From the NCBI RefSeq assembly GCF_048771995.1, contig NC_133063.1:57571310-57635309 (forward strand): DNA of 64,000 nt, in the 5' to 3' direction. The translations under genes and the position numbers were made by a program. This DNA is from Taeniopygia guttata (taxonomy: Eukaryota; Chordata; Aves; Passeriformes; Estrildidae). The notes beneath the pieces were generated by a model. That model made no database searches. It was not told where the DNA came from and saw nothing but the letters and a program-made list of their open reading frames with translations. Positions 48,321 to 63,400 of the stretch are shown here, piece after piece (within the stretch, counting starts at the first letter, position 1; every line of letters begins with the position of its first letter).

Positions 48321-48458
48321 ATGGATCTCAACAGTGCTAGCAGTGTAGTTTTGCAAGTCTTGACGCAAGCTACTAGCCAAGATACTGCAGTGTTGAAGCC
48401 AGCTGAGGAACAGCTGAAGCAGTGGGAGACACAGCCAGGTTTTTATTCGGTCTTGTTG
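48321..48458 (+). CDS. IPO11: IPO11 exon with start codon (residues 1-46)
   Basis: The acceptor is atgttttcag at 48314, then attttc and ATG. The exon encodes MDLNSASSVVLQVLTQATSQ... to GFYSVLL and ends before gtaaga. It matches the importin-11 N terminus and first HEAT helix. Confidence 0.95.
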
Positions 48459-51400
48459 GTAAGATACAGTGGAAAAGTGCTACTAAATAAACTCTGAATA
48501 ATTTTGAGTATTGATCTCTAGAACATGGTTGAAACATAATTTCTGGCTGAGAGGAACCCTGAGTTGTCGTGGTCCAGACAGTAGAACCTTATGCTGAAGG
48601 ATATAGTAGGTAGGATATAACAATGATAGGCATTGTCATCACTGTGTCTTTTCCCAGATATTCAGAAGGTGGAAATCCAGCCTCTAGCAGTATGAGTGGG
48701 CAGTAGTGCTAAATCTTTTATTTGTCTGTTGTGAATTGTGGATGGTAAAAGGCCAAGAGGGCCCTTGTCAAAGGAATTGCCTTTACTAGCCCAAGGGGCC
48801 TTTTGTATACCAAGGCAGTAAGGACCTTTTCTTTTTTTCTTGAGATGATGCTTTATGAACATTTTAATAGAAATTCCCTCATGCTTTCCATTGCATTGTG
48901 TGATACCTCTCTGGGATTGCTTTCCTTTTTGTTAGTGGAGGGAGATTCTCAGGGAGATTAACATGACCTGGCTGTGGTAGTAAGGTCCTGGAATGGGGAA
49001 GGTAAATAATGCTAGAAGTACTATGACCATTGGTGAAATGGATGCATTAAAATGGTCAAAATTGTGACAACACAGTTAAAAAAGGGAATGAAACTGTTTC
49101 AGCAAAGACGCTTGAAATTAACACTGTTGTTATTCTCCAGTATCTATGAATATGTTTATAGTAGTCTTAAAAACACAGTTAAAAAGTTTTTGCTGCCAAC
49201 ATCTGTCCTCAGTGCATAGATTGAATGACTCAGATTTGTAGGGCGATGTATTCTGTTCTCTGTAGACCCTCTCATTTGTTTGGAAAGTTGAAGGTGAACC
49301 TGAGGATTTAGGGAAAGGAGTAGAAGATGATACTTTTGAGCCATCAAATTTCCTTTTATGCACTGCCTTTGCAATAGTGTAGCTGTGGTGGTAAATTATC
49401 TTGATAGAAAACAGCAGAAATTGCCACTAGTGATGGGTTTTTTTTCTCTGGATGTATGCTTTGAGACCTTGCACCTCAAGAGTGTAGACAAGTTGAGCAC
49501 TCACAGGTGTAACTGGAGCAGATATGAGTTAATTTTAAATACAAGGGCTAAAAATTCAGGTGTTTAGATGCTTATCAAAGATGTCTATGCTGATGCATAA
49601 TATACAAATGCTGATTTTTTTTAATGTGATTAGGTGGATTTGTTGGAACCACATTAGCCTTTCTTTAAGTGTGAAATATCAATATAGGCTTCCAAACTAA
49701 ACAAGTGAAGTATCTGCTTCTTTGATTAACTTGATTGTGACAGGTGGGCTGGCTTGGAGAGAAAATAGTTGGCATCTTGGTAGAGCAGAGAAGGGTGCAG
49801 GGAAACAAGTTAATGTAAATAGAGAGTGGGTAAGACAGCTGGTATCTGTGGGATGTGGCAAGTAATATTACTGTGAGATACACTTTTTTCTGGGATAGTC
49901 AGAGTAGAGAAAATCATAAAGAAGCATGAGATGTTCATCCTTGATCCTACCATTTTTAGTACTAGTGGAGTTACTATAATTACTTTTCTGTGTTTCTCTT
50001 TTGAAGGTTTTACATATCTCTCTTTTGATTCAGAATTGGATGGTTTTGAAAAGAACCACTGTGCATGTTATATGAGTTTGTATGTTGGCTTCATTCCTGT
50101 TATGTCTATGACAGCATTATTGTGTTATATAAATACTTCATGTTTCAGGAAGTTTGTATGAAGATACAGAGTATAATGAGACGTTCTACTTGTTTTTGTG
50201 TAGATTCTTTGGTCTTTTTTTTTTCATTTTTTTCTTTGGTCTTTTTTTTCATTTTTTTATCTAGGTCTGATATAATTTCAAGGTCTTTTTTATCTGAGGA
50301 AGCTTTGCTTCTGCTAAATATTTTAGCAAGGAGAGGAATAGTTCTTTGTAAGATCAGTGGCAGTTTCAGTATGAGTAGTTTGGGTTTTCTGTGTTTCATT
50401 TATTTTGAAATGTTATTTTTATGATAGGGAAGTGGTGTTTGACGTTAGTATTTGTATGGAAGTGGTGTTTGTTAGTATTTTAATATGCTTAAGTTGCATT
50501 TGGGAAAGGTCAAGTCTTTTAGAGATTCAGTCTGTCTTCCTAAATGAGCTTTGGGTTAGGAGAGCATATTACTTACGGATAATTTTCATGTTGTGTGGTA
50601 TTTTTGATGAGTTACCAGGTATTTTTGGTGAGTTACCACCTTTCTGATATTTTTTTAAAATTGCTTGTTTTGAAGTTGATATCACTGTTTTCATGTAAGT
50701 CTGTTTACTTTCTAGTGATTGGTTTGTGGTTTTTTTGCTTTTTTTTTTTGAGTTGGCCATTACCTTTAGAAAGATGCTACTATTAATAAAAGCAGATTTT
50801 GAGTGAAAGTTAGGTTTTGAATTCACTGTGAAAATGAGGTCCCAGGTTTCTACAGTGCTGAGTTATTTGAAAGGTTTGTTTATGCCTGTGTTTGCAGGCA
50901 TGGTGCCCAAAAGTAGCAGATACTTTTGACCAGAATCCTTGCATTTTTCAGGTCCATTCATACTGGACTTCTAAAAGCAATGAATACAAGTGGTGCACTT
51001 TTTATGCAGTGCACTGTATAGTAAGAACACAGAGTTCACACATGCTTGCTCTCTAAAGGCGAGAGTAATGATGTCCCACGCTTTGAGTAGGATCCGTCTG
51101 ATGCAGTAGAAAACAGGAGGAGAGCTGCTGTTCATAGTACCCATTCAGTAGCCTACCTTTATTTTAGTTCCCCTTGGATGGTTAATTTTACACCATTACC
51201 ATACAAAATAACTCCTCTGTGTTTGTCTGTATGTACATACAGATATATAAAAGTGTATGCAGTTAGATAGATACATATGTTGTCTATCTACAGATAAATG
51301 GCTTTTTATTGGTAGAAACTGATTTCCAGATTTCCTAAGCATAGTTGAATTTGAGAATTACAGACCTACCAGGTCACTATTTTACAAACAGTATTGGTAA

Positions 51401-54400
51401 ACAGGATGGTTATTGGCAAATCACTAAATAATATAATGAATAAGTAACCTAAAAACTGGATTCTGACTAGAATAAGGAATTATCCTGTATTCTGCAGGGG
51501 CACAAACTTTTGAGAGCTATGTCATTAAAGAATGTAAAGAATGTCTGATTATAGTAATTACTACTGTTATATTTCCTTCTCTGCCAGACAAGATTAGCAA
51601 TACATTTGCCTTATATGTTGTTTTTTTAAATAAATCAAAACTTGGGCTAATGATAAACATTATTTTAATCTCTAAAAATGTATGTTTAGCACAGTGTCTT
51701 TATTTCCCTGTCAAATGATGATTAAGGCTTTTTGTTTATGTATACCCATATCACAGTCGTGTGTGTATTTCTACATACACCAGGGCATGCATTGATACAA
51801 TTTTTGTCTTGCTTGTGAGATCTTGGGCATTTTCTAACTTTTTTTTTTTTTTTTTTTTAAAACAGAATATCTTTACAAATCATAGCCTGGATGTGAATGT
51901 AAGATGGTTAGCTGTGCTGTACTTTAAAAATGGAATTGATCGCTACTGGAGACGAGTTGCACCGCAGTAAGTTTTGAGTTCTTCCACTTAACCATCCTAA
52001 AGTTGACTGTTAAGATTGCCAGGCTGGAAAAACAGCAGATCCTTAGTTGGTAGAAGTTACTTTAGAATTTATGGTGAAACTGAAGTTCTTCAAACTTCAG
52101 GACTTGCTGATAAAACATGTTGTCTTTATATTGATTCTTATTACTCTATTTATGATTTACTTTTGAGAGCTGAGTTGGAAGGCTATTTTCTATTAGGGTA
52201 ATAGGTTTCGAAGTGATGTAGTACATGTTACAAGATTAACACCTGTATTTACTAATAGTGACAGAAGTGAAAGGTAGTCCCTTGGATAGTGAGAGAGATA
52301 TTTCATTTTGTTTAAGCTGATCTGTATTGAGTGTGTACATGGGAAACAGGCAGTAGTTATCATACTAAAAAGTTTTGGTATTCTTTTTTGTTGTTCTCAT
52401 ATGTGGGTTCTGATAATGCATAACAAAGAGTTCTCCAGAGAAGATGAGAAATACAAGAACTTTTCATGAGCACCATGTAATTTACTTAAAAATTACAAAA
52501 AGTGCCATTTTAATGTATAACCCATAGAACTGCATACTTCCCAGTCTGTTGTATGAAGTGCTTATTTTTCCTTTAAAAAAAGGTGTGATTTCACGAAGAG
52601 TTTCAATATCAGAACTCAAAAAGTCTTGCAAGTGTTCAGTCGCAAATGCTAGTAGCAGGTGGGACTGTCACTGTCAGATATGGGCATTAGATGGAATCCT
52701 AGGTACAGTTTGTTCTGGATCACAAATCTAAGTGTTATGATGCAAACTAGGATTTTCATTGTCCATTGTTTGAGACAGTTCAATGTATTTTGCCTTGCAT
52801 TGTAAGCCTTTCCGAAGATTTACCAAAGGAGTGAAAAATTACAAAATTCTGTATCCATAGCATGTTTTAAGTAGTGTAGTACTCCTTCATTATAGCATAG
52901 AGCACTAAAATATTTTTATGTGTGAATTAGTATATAATTGCAAAACATCTGCAAGCATTTGGATTCTTTTTTATGTGAAAGGAAAATACCATCTTTTTCA
53001 TGAAAGATGGCATGTATCTTTGACATTTCTGATTAAAAGGATTCTGCTTACAATACCGGTACTTTGCAAGAACTGCTGGAAGAAGTTAAACATTAGTTTG
53101 TAAATATTTTTAGCCACTAGTAGCATTTCTGGTAAAAAAGCATAGTTTATTTATTGTAGAACTAAAGACTAGAATTTTACTGTTTTATGTAAAAATTAAA
53201 TAAAAATATTTTCTTGTAGATTGAAATTAAATGTAATTTTAAAAATAAATATTTCTTGGCTATTAAAGATTCCGTGAGTTAAATCTGTTTTAAATTTCCA
53301 GTGCAACTCTATTTTTCCTCATTTCTAACTTTGCTGCCACTAATTTATTGCAATTAAAGTATAAAATAAATTTTAAAAATTGCTGGCTGCTGTTAAGGAT
53401 TCAATGGAGTAATGCATACTAAATTTTTAGTCTGTATCCCACTGTTCTTCTTCCTAAATTTGTTAGATGTGACATTTTGTCAGCACTCAGCCAGATGTGA
53501 CATTTCTCATAGAATATGTTGAGGTAATTTTGAGAAATCCTGATTTAAGCTAAATTATCTGTTGATTATTTTGTGAACCAGTCACACTTGGAATATCATG
53601 ATTTTTTGAAGGCTTCATTGTAGAGATTGCATTTTTGTTGTCTTTGCAAAATTCTCGTCTTATGGTCTTGTGTCTCAGCAGCTGTCTGCTCTCCATCCAT
53701 AGGAGTACATCAAGCATGTTTTGATGTACAGATCAGGCTTAAAACTGCATTTTCCAATGAGAGTGATTTAGAAGATGAGCCTATGAACTTCCTCCCTCCT
53801 GCTTTTTCAGGCAGCTTTTCATATAGCTGTGGTGAAGAGACAAGAGTTGTCATAGTCTCTTTTCAGGCACAATTTGGCCTCTTCTTTTGAAATTTGTTGG
53901 CAGCCTCCTGAAAAGCTGGTCTCACAGAATGATTTTCATGTGTTTTTATTTTCTTCAGAAATGGTTTGTCTTGATTTCAAGAGTTGAACATGTTATTGAT
54001 TTTACAGACAATTACTTTTGTATCATGTCTCTTGTGGACTTTGTTCTCTTATTTGAGTACCGTGTTAGCAACGTGGTACAATACTTTAACATTTTACTGC
54101 TTTAACATGTTTTTACTTGTGTGATGACTTCTCATAAGCTAGAAATCCAAATGTAAAATATCAGGCTTTTTAAAAAAAAAGATTGAAAATAATATTTAAA
54201 GTATTTGGATGCATATTTCTCCATACCACAAACAAAGCGAAAGATAAAGTTTTGCCAAACTTTCAAATTTTGAAAGACTACAGCATAGTAGATAGTACTT
54301 AGAAGTTCATGTGTAGATGAAGTTATTTTAATTTTTAGGCACATATAATTCAATGCTGAAGGGAAGTAACTGGCTGAGTGAGGCACATTCTTCCTAACTT

Positions 54401-57400
54401 CTCGCCTGCCTATCACTTTTATAGATGGAATTATGGAATTGGCTTCCTTGCGAGGCATTAAGGGAGGCTGAGGGCAGTGGTGGTGGTCTGTCTCCTTCAG
54501 GGGCTGAGGGTGTCCCTCTTCTCCGGCAGATGTCACTCTCGTGTTGTTTAAACGCTGAGTTCCTCCCCCCACGGTCCGGCAAACCCTTAGGACCTGTCAC
54601 ACAGTACTGCTGTGTGACACTTGCATCGACATTGATTTCTTAGAACTTTTTTCATTACTGTTTTCCAGTTTTGCTTATCACGAGCTTGTGTCTTTGAGGC
54701 ATTCATCCTCATCAATCTGTTTCTTTTCTTTCCTTTGTTTTGTCTGCAATGGCAAACACTTAATTACAGCGTTTTTATTTACAGTAAGTAATGAACTGAA
54801 TTCTTGCTGCTCTTAGACTGTGCATATGATAAGTTTAATATAATTATAATTATAATTATGAAAAAATGTTTAAAGCCAGGGTTTTGTGAGTCCAGAAACA
54901 AAGCAAATGAAGTAATATAGTAAAATGGGATTTTTTTTTTCTTTACAAACCAGATTTTAGGTGCTTTCTGTTGTCTTTGAAAGTGAGATATTATACAATC
55001 TACATTTAATTGAGAATAGATTTTTAAATTTTATTAATAAGAGCTTTTAAGTTTTAGAACCAGTTAGAGGATGTCTGCATATGTGGAAATTGTATACTGC
55101 ATTTTCATAATATAAAAGAAAAACCCTCAAAAATTTATTTTCCTGGAATGTGATATCATGGCTTTGGATTAATAAATTAAATAGTTACATGCAGAAAAGC
55201 TTTTATTGTTGCAGAAATCTCTGTATATTCTGACCAAAATATTTTTAGGGATGATTTAATTTTTTGTGGAAGTAATCTTACAGCCTATGTCTTGATTTAA
55301 AATATAAAAAACAAAACTGTGGCTCTTGAATGCGGTAATTACCTTGGAAAATAAGACTTAGTGTACAGTTCTTAGTCACCAGTGAAACAATGAATTGCCC
55401 CCCTTTGGTACTGTATTTCAAATGATAAGTCTTATCTAGGAAATAGTGAGTACTTGTGTTTTGTGCAGGAGTGAAAGGAACGTGAAAACTAGAATATTTT
55501 TGCAGATGTTTGTTCTTATGGAAATTCCTGCCTCTATTTTTTTATTCTTTTGAGATTATTATTCAGTATTTGTCTAGATTAGTGTAAAACCTATGTTTTA
55601 GAGAGCTTTAGATATAATTTTAAACCTCAGTATATAAAACTAGTTGGTTAATATCTATGCCTGAGGTCAGATAAGAGGAAGTGGTTGTGTTGATGTGTTT
55701 AATTTTAATTTCCAGCTACTAGTCTGCACTGAGATGTGCTCTTTGCATGCTTCTAAGTCATTGCAATGTTAGGGGAAACTTTGATCTGAACAACCTTGTG
55801 TGATAACTTACAGGCTTTTTATGAAGAAGAAACAGCTTTCTAGGTGCTATCAATAAATGAAATTTTATTGGGGTTTTTTGTTTAGTTTGTTTTTCTTTTT
55901 CCCTGATAGTATAATCTATAAATATCAACAAAACCTTTTTTAAAGCAGTGTGTTGTGTTTCCTGCCTGGAAATTATAGGAAAACTGCATGAGTGATATAA
56001 AATCTGAAGTAATACAGGAGTGCTATAATACTGTAACTTGTAGTCTTAAACTGATAGAGGTCACTTAAAATTAAGTATAAAGATACCACAATGCTGCACT
56101 TGAAGGAAAATTAACCTTTATGGCTTAGAATTTGCCCTGCTCATTATTTTGCCCTGCATTTTATGGAGAATGTATCAACATACTTTTCACTCAAAGCTAT
56201 AATTTTCAAAAGATCTGTACTTTTAAGTGGAACTGTACTTTTAAGTGTAAATATATTGCTTTCTTATAGAAAAGGATTTATACTTGAAAAGACTTACAGC
56301 TTTTACAAAAAGAGCTGTCATCTGATATGATGATTGCCTTATTCTGGACAATTTTTGGCCATTGTCCTTTAGTGTACATGAGCAAATTCATGTTCAAATC
56401 CTCAGTTCTGTCAGTAATAACTATAACAATTGTCTCTGAGTAATCCATTTGTATTTTGTACAGTTTTATGATTTTTCATTATATATCTGTGTATCTCACT
56501 CTCTCAACTCTTTTGCCATTTGTCTTTAAAAAGGTCACTTCAGGTCTCAGAACGTGAGATTAAAATGCTTTAAGTATTTTTTTCACCGTTCCCTCTTTTT
56601 AGAGATACTTGAAATAGTGGAAAAACAAAGGATGTTCTTTTGTTAGTTTTGATAGTGTTTTTAATAGTTACAAATGAATTTATAGTAGTTTTTTAAATTT
56701 GAAAATAAATAATATTTTAATAAATATATCCTGGCAGTGCTCTTTCTGAAGAAGAAAAAACTACATTGCGTGCTGGACTTATCGCCGACTTTAATGAGCC
56801 AGTGAATCAGGTTAGTGGTGATTGTTTATTACTCTCACAAGAAATGCTTGTATTGATAGATATCTTGATTTCTTTCTTTACAAAGTATTTAATTATAATA
56901 ATGAAGCTGCAATTTACATGTTGCTTAGCAGACATATCTTGAAGTGAGATCTTCTACCATAGATCATAACTCATTGAATTATAGAACCACTTTGGTTGGA
57001 ACCAACGTTTTGTCTCTGTGGTTAATTTCTTTTGGTGTTGCAGTGGCAGTTTGTTGTCCCTTGCTGTTTGTGCAGCCATTTGGTGAAATGGTTCAGGGAA
57101 TGGATGAGGCTGAAAGATAACCTTTCCCTGAGTGATTTTTGGTTTTTTTTCAGTTGTCTCTGTTCTCTTACCTGACTCCCAGTGGAGCCATGCAAGGAAG
57201 TGTGGCAGTGACAGAGCAGGAATGAGCTGTTGAGATTGCTGCTGCATAAACCCACCTAAGCAGTATTGCTGTCACATGCCTAGTTACAGCATTTTAATGA
57301 ATTGAAATAAGCTTAATAAAGCTTCACTGTGATAGTGTCTTTTCTTACATAAAATGTCTAATTGTAAGCTGTGATTTTCATTAGAATAAGAATTTATTAT

Positions 57401-60400
57401 TGTATTGAGTACAGAACTAATGTTAGGGGCACAGAGTATGCCCATGCTAGATGAATCAATCTTACTTTTGCGAACTTCTTCATCATGTAAGTATAAGATT
57501 CTGCAAGCAATTATTTGCTAATAGTTTGAACTAGATCTTAAAAAACTTTGTCAAGGAAATACAGAAATGATAGATAGGCATGAGGTTAAGATTAAAAAAA
57601 AAAAGGCATTGTGAATAAACTTCTGTTCTACAGACAGTTCTGTTTTAACTTTTTGGGATTTCTGTACAGGATTAATGTAACTTCTAGGATTAGGGCATTT
57701 TATCAAAATTAGGATAATTTAGTCTTTGTAGAAGTCCATTGTGAAATGACAATGTTGACTAGAGTTAAAATTTTTCATTGCAAATGCAATTTTAAAAAAA
57801 GCATATAAAGTGTTTTAAAAGTTGTTCTGCAGGTATAGTTTCAATGTAAACAATATGACAAATATAATTTGTTTCTGTATTTTAATTAAATAGAACTATG
57901 AAGCATGTCAAGCTGAACCACAGTATGTGTCATTTATGCTTCTACTGGGTAGAATATAATTTATCAAATATTTAATTTTGAAGTTTGTCTTACTTTTGCA
58001 CATGTAAATAGGTAAATTAACTATGAAATTCTAATATTAACGATATTGTTTGCAAAACAAAACTTTTTATCAATACATTTTTCCATACATTCATTAGTAT
58101 TTCATCAGTTTGCCTGCTAAGATGATAGCATAGCATTTTTCGTAGTTAAGAATGCCACTGCTGATGAACAGTTTTGGGAGTTCTCTGACTATAGTTGCAG
58201 TTGAGATTTGAACTTTTTAAACTGACATTTAAAGAATAGTGGCTTCATGTGTTGATCTGTTTTTTGGGATGTCATTTTTTAAGATGTGGAGATTTTTATT
58301 TGTTTTTATCGCACCAGTCTAAATAATTGTCCAAACAATTATGTGTGATATGGAAATATGTTTACAGAGTCCATATCCCTTTTTTTCCCCTTGTTTCCCA
58401 ATCTGTCTTGTAGGTATCCTGAGGTGTCCTTTCTGAGAAATCTTTTGTTTAATTCCCAGCCTGCTTGATATGTCTGAGTTTTGATATCCTGTGTTCCTGA
58501 TAACTGCACTTTTCCAGTCACAGACAGTTCATAACACAGTTGCTATCTGCTTATGCTTTTTGCATCACTGAAGTCAGAAGAAATTATGACTCTTTTATAG
58601 AAAGAAAAACAACACCAAAAAGTGAGAAATAGGCATAGTATGGAGATGTGAGGATACAACTTGACTTCCAGGAGAGGTGTAGAAGAAAAAGAGAACATAC
58701 CATCTGCTAAAAGCATAATTTCCATGCCCTCTGAAGATATTTAGCATATGGAGGGAACAGTGGAACAAAGTAGTTCTTCAAATGTATGACAGTAAATTCT
58801 TTTTCTTCTTTCTCCCCATTTAAAATGCCAGTGCTCACGACAGAAGTACTTTTGGCCTTCCTGAGAGGTTGCTTCTTGTATCACGTAGGGAGAAGACTTT
58901 ATTTGCTTCCCCGTTATGTCAACTGACGTAATTTGATAATTTGTAGGACTCCCAGCTCTTCCTTGCGAATGTTGTCATCATCTTCCTGAAGCAATTCTTC
59001 TCACTAAGCAGCATGGTAGAAATAAATATTGTGGAAAATTTGGTGGGGTTATTGGATTCCAGATGAAACAGCTGAGGCACCAGTAAAGAAGAGAGGCATT
59101 CCTCTATTCTTATTCCTTTAAATTACTTGGATTCCTTCTGGTAGCCTAATAAGGTGACTTCTTCGTCAGGCTGGAAGTGTGGTTGTTCTAGAGTGCTGAA
59201 GGAGAGAGTGTCTGCTTCACTAATCCAGTCAAGGACCTTTTCAATTGGAATGGGATAAGAACAGGGAAAATAAGAATGTGAAGTTTTTGGGTATTTGTGG
59301 TAGGGCTTTGAGCAACCATACAAAATGTGCTGAGGAATGTTTAGGGGAAGGGAGTTGCACAGCAGCCAAGTGTGGGATAGACAGAGGGCATGAGAAGGGC
59401 CAGTCGTGTGTAAACCATGGGTGGTCTGTACCTGTATCTGAACAAACCCTGTGCGTGATGACCGCTGCATGTGTTCTGATTGCATCCTTTACCTGTCTTA
59501 CTGTGTAATCTCACTCAGTTCATCATACATGTGTGCTCCAGGGACCAGGTTCCTGCTGCTGGCAAGACTTGTGCCAGTGGGATTTGGGCCCAGCAACCAA
59601 AGTCAGATGGTATGAGTGGTGCAGGTGCACCTGGCCTGTGGGTTCTGAAGGTCTGGAGCAAGAGAGAGTTTCAGTCTCGTTACGGGGATGGGGCTTAAGC
59701 TTATACACATGTCTTCCTGGGCCTCTATCCAAAAGTCAGGTAGGGCAGAATTATTGGTAATATGTATTCAACAGTCTATGTTCATAGAAAGTGATAGAAA
59801 AGATCACTAAGTAAAAAGTGGTTCCCAGATATGTTTCTTCAGTTATGTGATTTCTAGAATAAATATAGTTACTGGTCTTCATGTAAAATTTAAGCAAGGT
59901 ATTTAGTTTAGTATTTTATCTACTACTTGCTACAAACACAAACATTTTCTCCACATTTATGTGCATTCTGCAAACTTAAAAACAGCTTGAGAAACAGCAC
60001 ACAAAAATCTGTTTAGTCAAAAATCATTCTAGTTTTTTTTTAGTTCAGGTTTTATTTGGCTGTGGATCTCATCATTATTCCTTTCCTAAATGCTCTTTGA
60101 CTTAGTGGTGTCTGTTTTTTTTTTTGCAGATAGCAACTCAGATCTCTGTACTGATTGCTAAAGTTGCCAGAGTGGACTGCCCAAGGCAATGGCCAGAACT
60201 TATACCCACTCTTGTAGAATCTGTGAAGGTGCAGGATGCTCTTCAACAACACAGGGCTCTACTTACGTTTTACCATGTTACGAAGACCCTGGCATCCAAA
60301 CGGCTTGCTGCAGATAGGAAGCTTTTCTCTGATGTAAGTAATGTGATGCAGTAATGTAGAGCATGCAAACTGTATTGTACGTGCTTGCGTCTTCCTGAGT

Positions 60401-63400
60401 TTAGCTAGCAGGGCATTAGTGGCATGTCTGTGGACTTCAGTGTCTGTCCTTGGAACAGAAATGCTCTTATGTTGTGGGTAGCTGGGTACTATGGAATAAC
60501 TGGAAGTCAGTTTCTCGGTGAGATGATTGAGATCTTTATTAATTTTGCATACAGCTTGAACATTGTTATTTTAATTTATGTAAAGAAGCAGAACTTCATC
60601 TACAGAACAGTGTCTGCATATCAGACTTATGATGTACATGATCTTACTTTTCTAGGAATTTATGGAGTGTTTTTTGGAAGTGTGTTCTGATTTTTTAAAT
60701 CAGTGTAGTTTTTGAGAAATACTGTGGTTTAGTCTTCCATACTACCATATTTTAGCTTTTATCATCAGCATGAATATGTTTGAGATTTTTCTAGGCCATC
60801 CCTTTAGGTTAATTAAAAGGCAAGATGTGAACACAAATGCCAAATCTCATGTCATTCAGTTTACATTGTCTCTGTAAAAACCTACTGATTAGAACACAGA
60901 TGTAACTTTAGCTGTAGGCCACGCATCTCCAAACCCGCTTGGAGTCAGGCAGCGATGTAGTACAGTTAAATGAATTTACTGAGTTAAACATTTTTTCCAA
61001 ATGTGTTATTCTGGAATTCTTGAAATTTTAATTTATTTCTTCATTTCAAAGGAAAGACTGAGAATGAAGATTGTTTACGGATGTAGAAATTTCTGTCTGT
61101 GAAATCAATAAGATGAAATTTTAACTATCAGGAGTCTGAGGCATTGAAGACTGACTCGTAAATAGGACCTTCACTAATCTTTACTCAGTGAAAGCAACTA
61201 ACCAAAGTCATGTGCTTTTGACTCCATTCATATCAAGTGTAGCAGACTAAATGCAGATTTCTGTAATTATGCTGCTATCAATTGCTACCATAACTGAGTG
61301 AGAAAACCTTCATCTTCTGTTTGTAATTCACATATCTTTATCAGTTAAGCACTGTGTATCAACTGTAATGTGAATTAAGTTTGAGATTTGTTCAGTTCTA
61401 TGTGATTAGAAACTATTTGTCTTTCTGTGTTTTAAAAATAATGAGGGAAATTATCAGTATTTGCAGCTATCAACAAAGTGTAGGCATTGTATAATAATAT
61501 TGCACCTGTAACTGCTAAGTGTGTTCCAGAGTAAGCTGATTCAGACATTAATTTAACTGTAAGATGGACAGTTTGTCATTGTGGGAGAAGAGGTGATTAT
61601 AAAAGCTGATAAATTTTTGAAGCATCATACCGTATTATGCAACAGCAGATGTATTTACTGAAAATCAGGTAAGATAGGAGGCCTAAATAGTTTTCTTTAA
61701 GGTGAGAGTCATAGACCCAAGTAGTCAGGGAAAGCAGTGAGTCTATCATAACATCTTCAAATTAAGGCAAGGTATTTTTCTGGAAAATGTCTTAAGGTTA
61801 GTACAACTCATTACAGCAAAGAAGCAAATTAAACATTGTGGTCCATGATACATACAAGAAGCTGGATTAAATATTTTAATAGTCTAAACCAGCCTTTAAA
61901 ATTTGGGAATTTATTATGGTATAGCAAAATTCAGGAAACAAAATCTATTCTTCATCTTCCCTTTGCAGCTTACATCTAGTATTTATAGCTTTGCATGTTC
62001 CTTGTGGAATCACCATACAGATACATTCCTACAACAGATTTGTACAGGGGATGAAGCTGCAGCTGCAAATTCACTAGAAAGGACCTTGTTGTCATTGAAA
62101 GGTAATAATATAGAATGATGTTAAGTGTAAGGAATCAAATAACTTTCTTCACAGGGAATGTGTAGAAGTTCTTTGGTAAATAGTTCCCATTCTCTAAAAA
62201 AGCCATTCCCATTGGGAATAACTGTATTTTCGTTTTGTTTTACCTGTATTGTTAGTAAGGCAGAAGGATGATTGCTCATGCAAAATGGGGAGAGAGTGGT
62301 CTTGTTTCTCAATATGTGAGAAACTGTGCAGTCCACTGAGCATATTGTAAGAAGTCAATGTTTAGGAAGTTGGAAGGTGGGTGGCATAACAGGATTACAT
62401 ATGTTGTAATTTAGGTTTGCATGTCTTCAGCACTTAATTGAGGAAGCTGAGCTACAAGTTTCATTCCATTAAGTTCATCCTGTGTCCAGTGAAATGCTAG
62501 CCCTAGCAGTTAGTTTGTCTTAGGTTGATGCTCAAAGGCATGTGAGGGGAGTAAATGCCTATCCTGACTACTTCACTGCTTTTAACAACTGAGATTTTTG
62601 TATGCAATTCTTGCAATGTAAATAATACATATCCTGAATTGTTTCAGAAGATGCGGCATGCAGTTTTTTCTGGGTTACAAGCAGTAATAAACCTGAGAGA
62701 ATTTACAAGTGGCTTATGGGCCTTACCTTACTGTACTTGGCCCTTTTCCTACTACTGCAGGATCTTTCAGGAGTTGAATACTTAGAGTTTTGGCAGAATT
62801 CTTCCTGATTGAATAATTATTAGAAGTTCTCTTCATTATTTCACAAAAGTTATGTTTTAAAGTCATTTCAACGAGGTGAATGTTAGGTATGGATGAAGCA
62901 TCCAGGACCTAAAATTATGTGTATTTTTTAAAGTCTTGAGTTCAAAGAAAGGCATGGCAAGTGGAATTGTAACTGTGTTCTGAAATTTGTTGAAACAAGA
63001 GTGAATATCTGTTAGCTAAGAAATAGCTGCAAAAAAAGTAATTTTTTTTCCTAGTGCTTCGGAAACTAACGGTCCATGGCTTTGTAGAACCTCATTGGAA
63101 TGCAGAGGTGATGGTAAGTGTGTTTCTAGTTCTAGATTAGAAAACTTTTGTGATAATTTCAGGTGTTATTAGAGCTACATTTGAAAATCACTGAAAGGCA
63201 TATGTTTGTATTATGCAAAGGAAGATGAAGCAACATTCTCTCAAGGTTGTCCTCCCATCAGTCAAGAGCTCTCAAATCCTAAACAGATTCTAAACAGTAT
63301 GACACTAATGGCATCATGTTTAAAAAAAGAAAAGACACCCTTTCCAGTTTACACACTGCATGATGGTCACATTTGTTACTTATTGAAAGATGTCTTAAAT

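Larger units (their letters stand above)
48459..51865 (+). other. IPO11: IPO11 intron after the start-codon exon
   Basis: A 3.4-kb intron; the part at 50000-50830 is markedly T-rich on + with several short tandem duplications. It ends in a 20-T run against the acceptor. No gene is seen. Confidence 0.55.

Noticed and set aside
59283..59320. Short CR1-like word (agggctttgagcaacc)
   Set aside because: Only about 15 bases match and nothing on either side continues the CR1 pattern.
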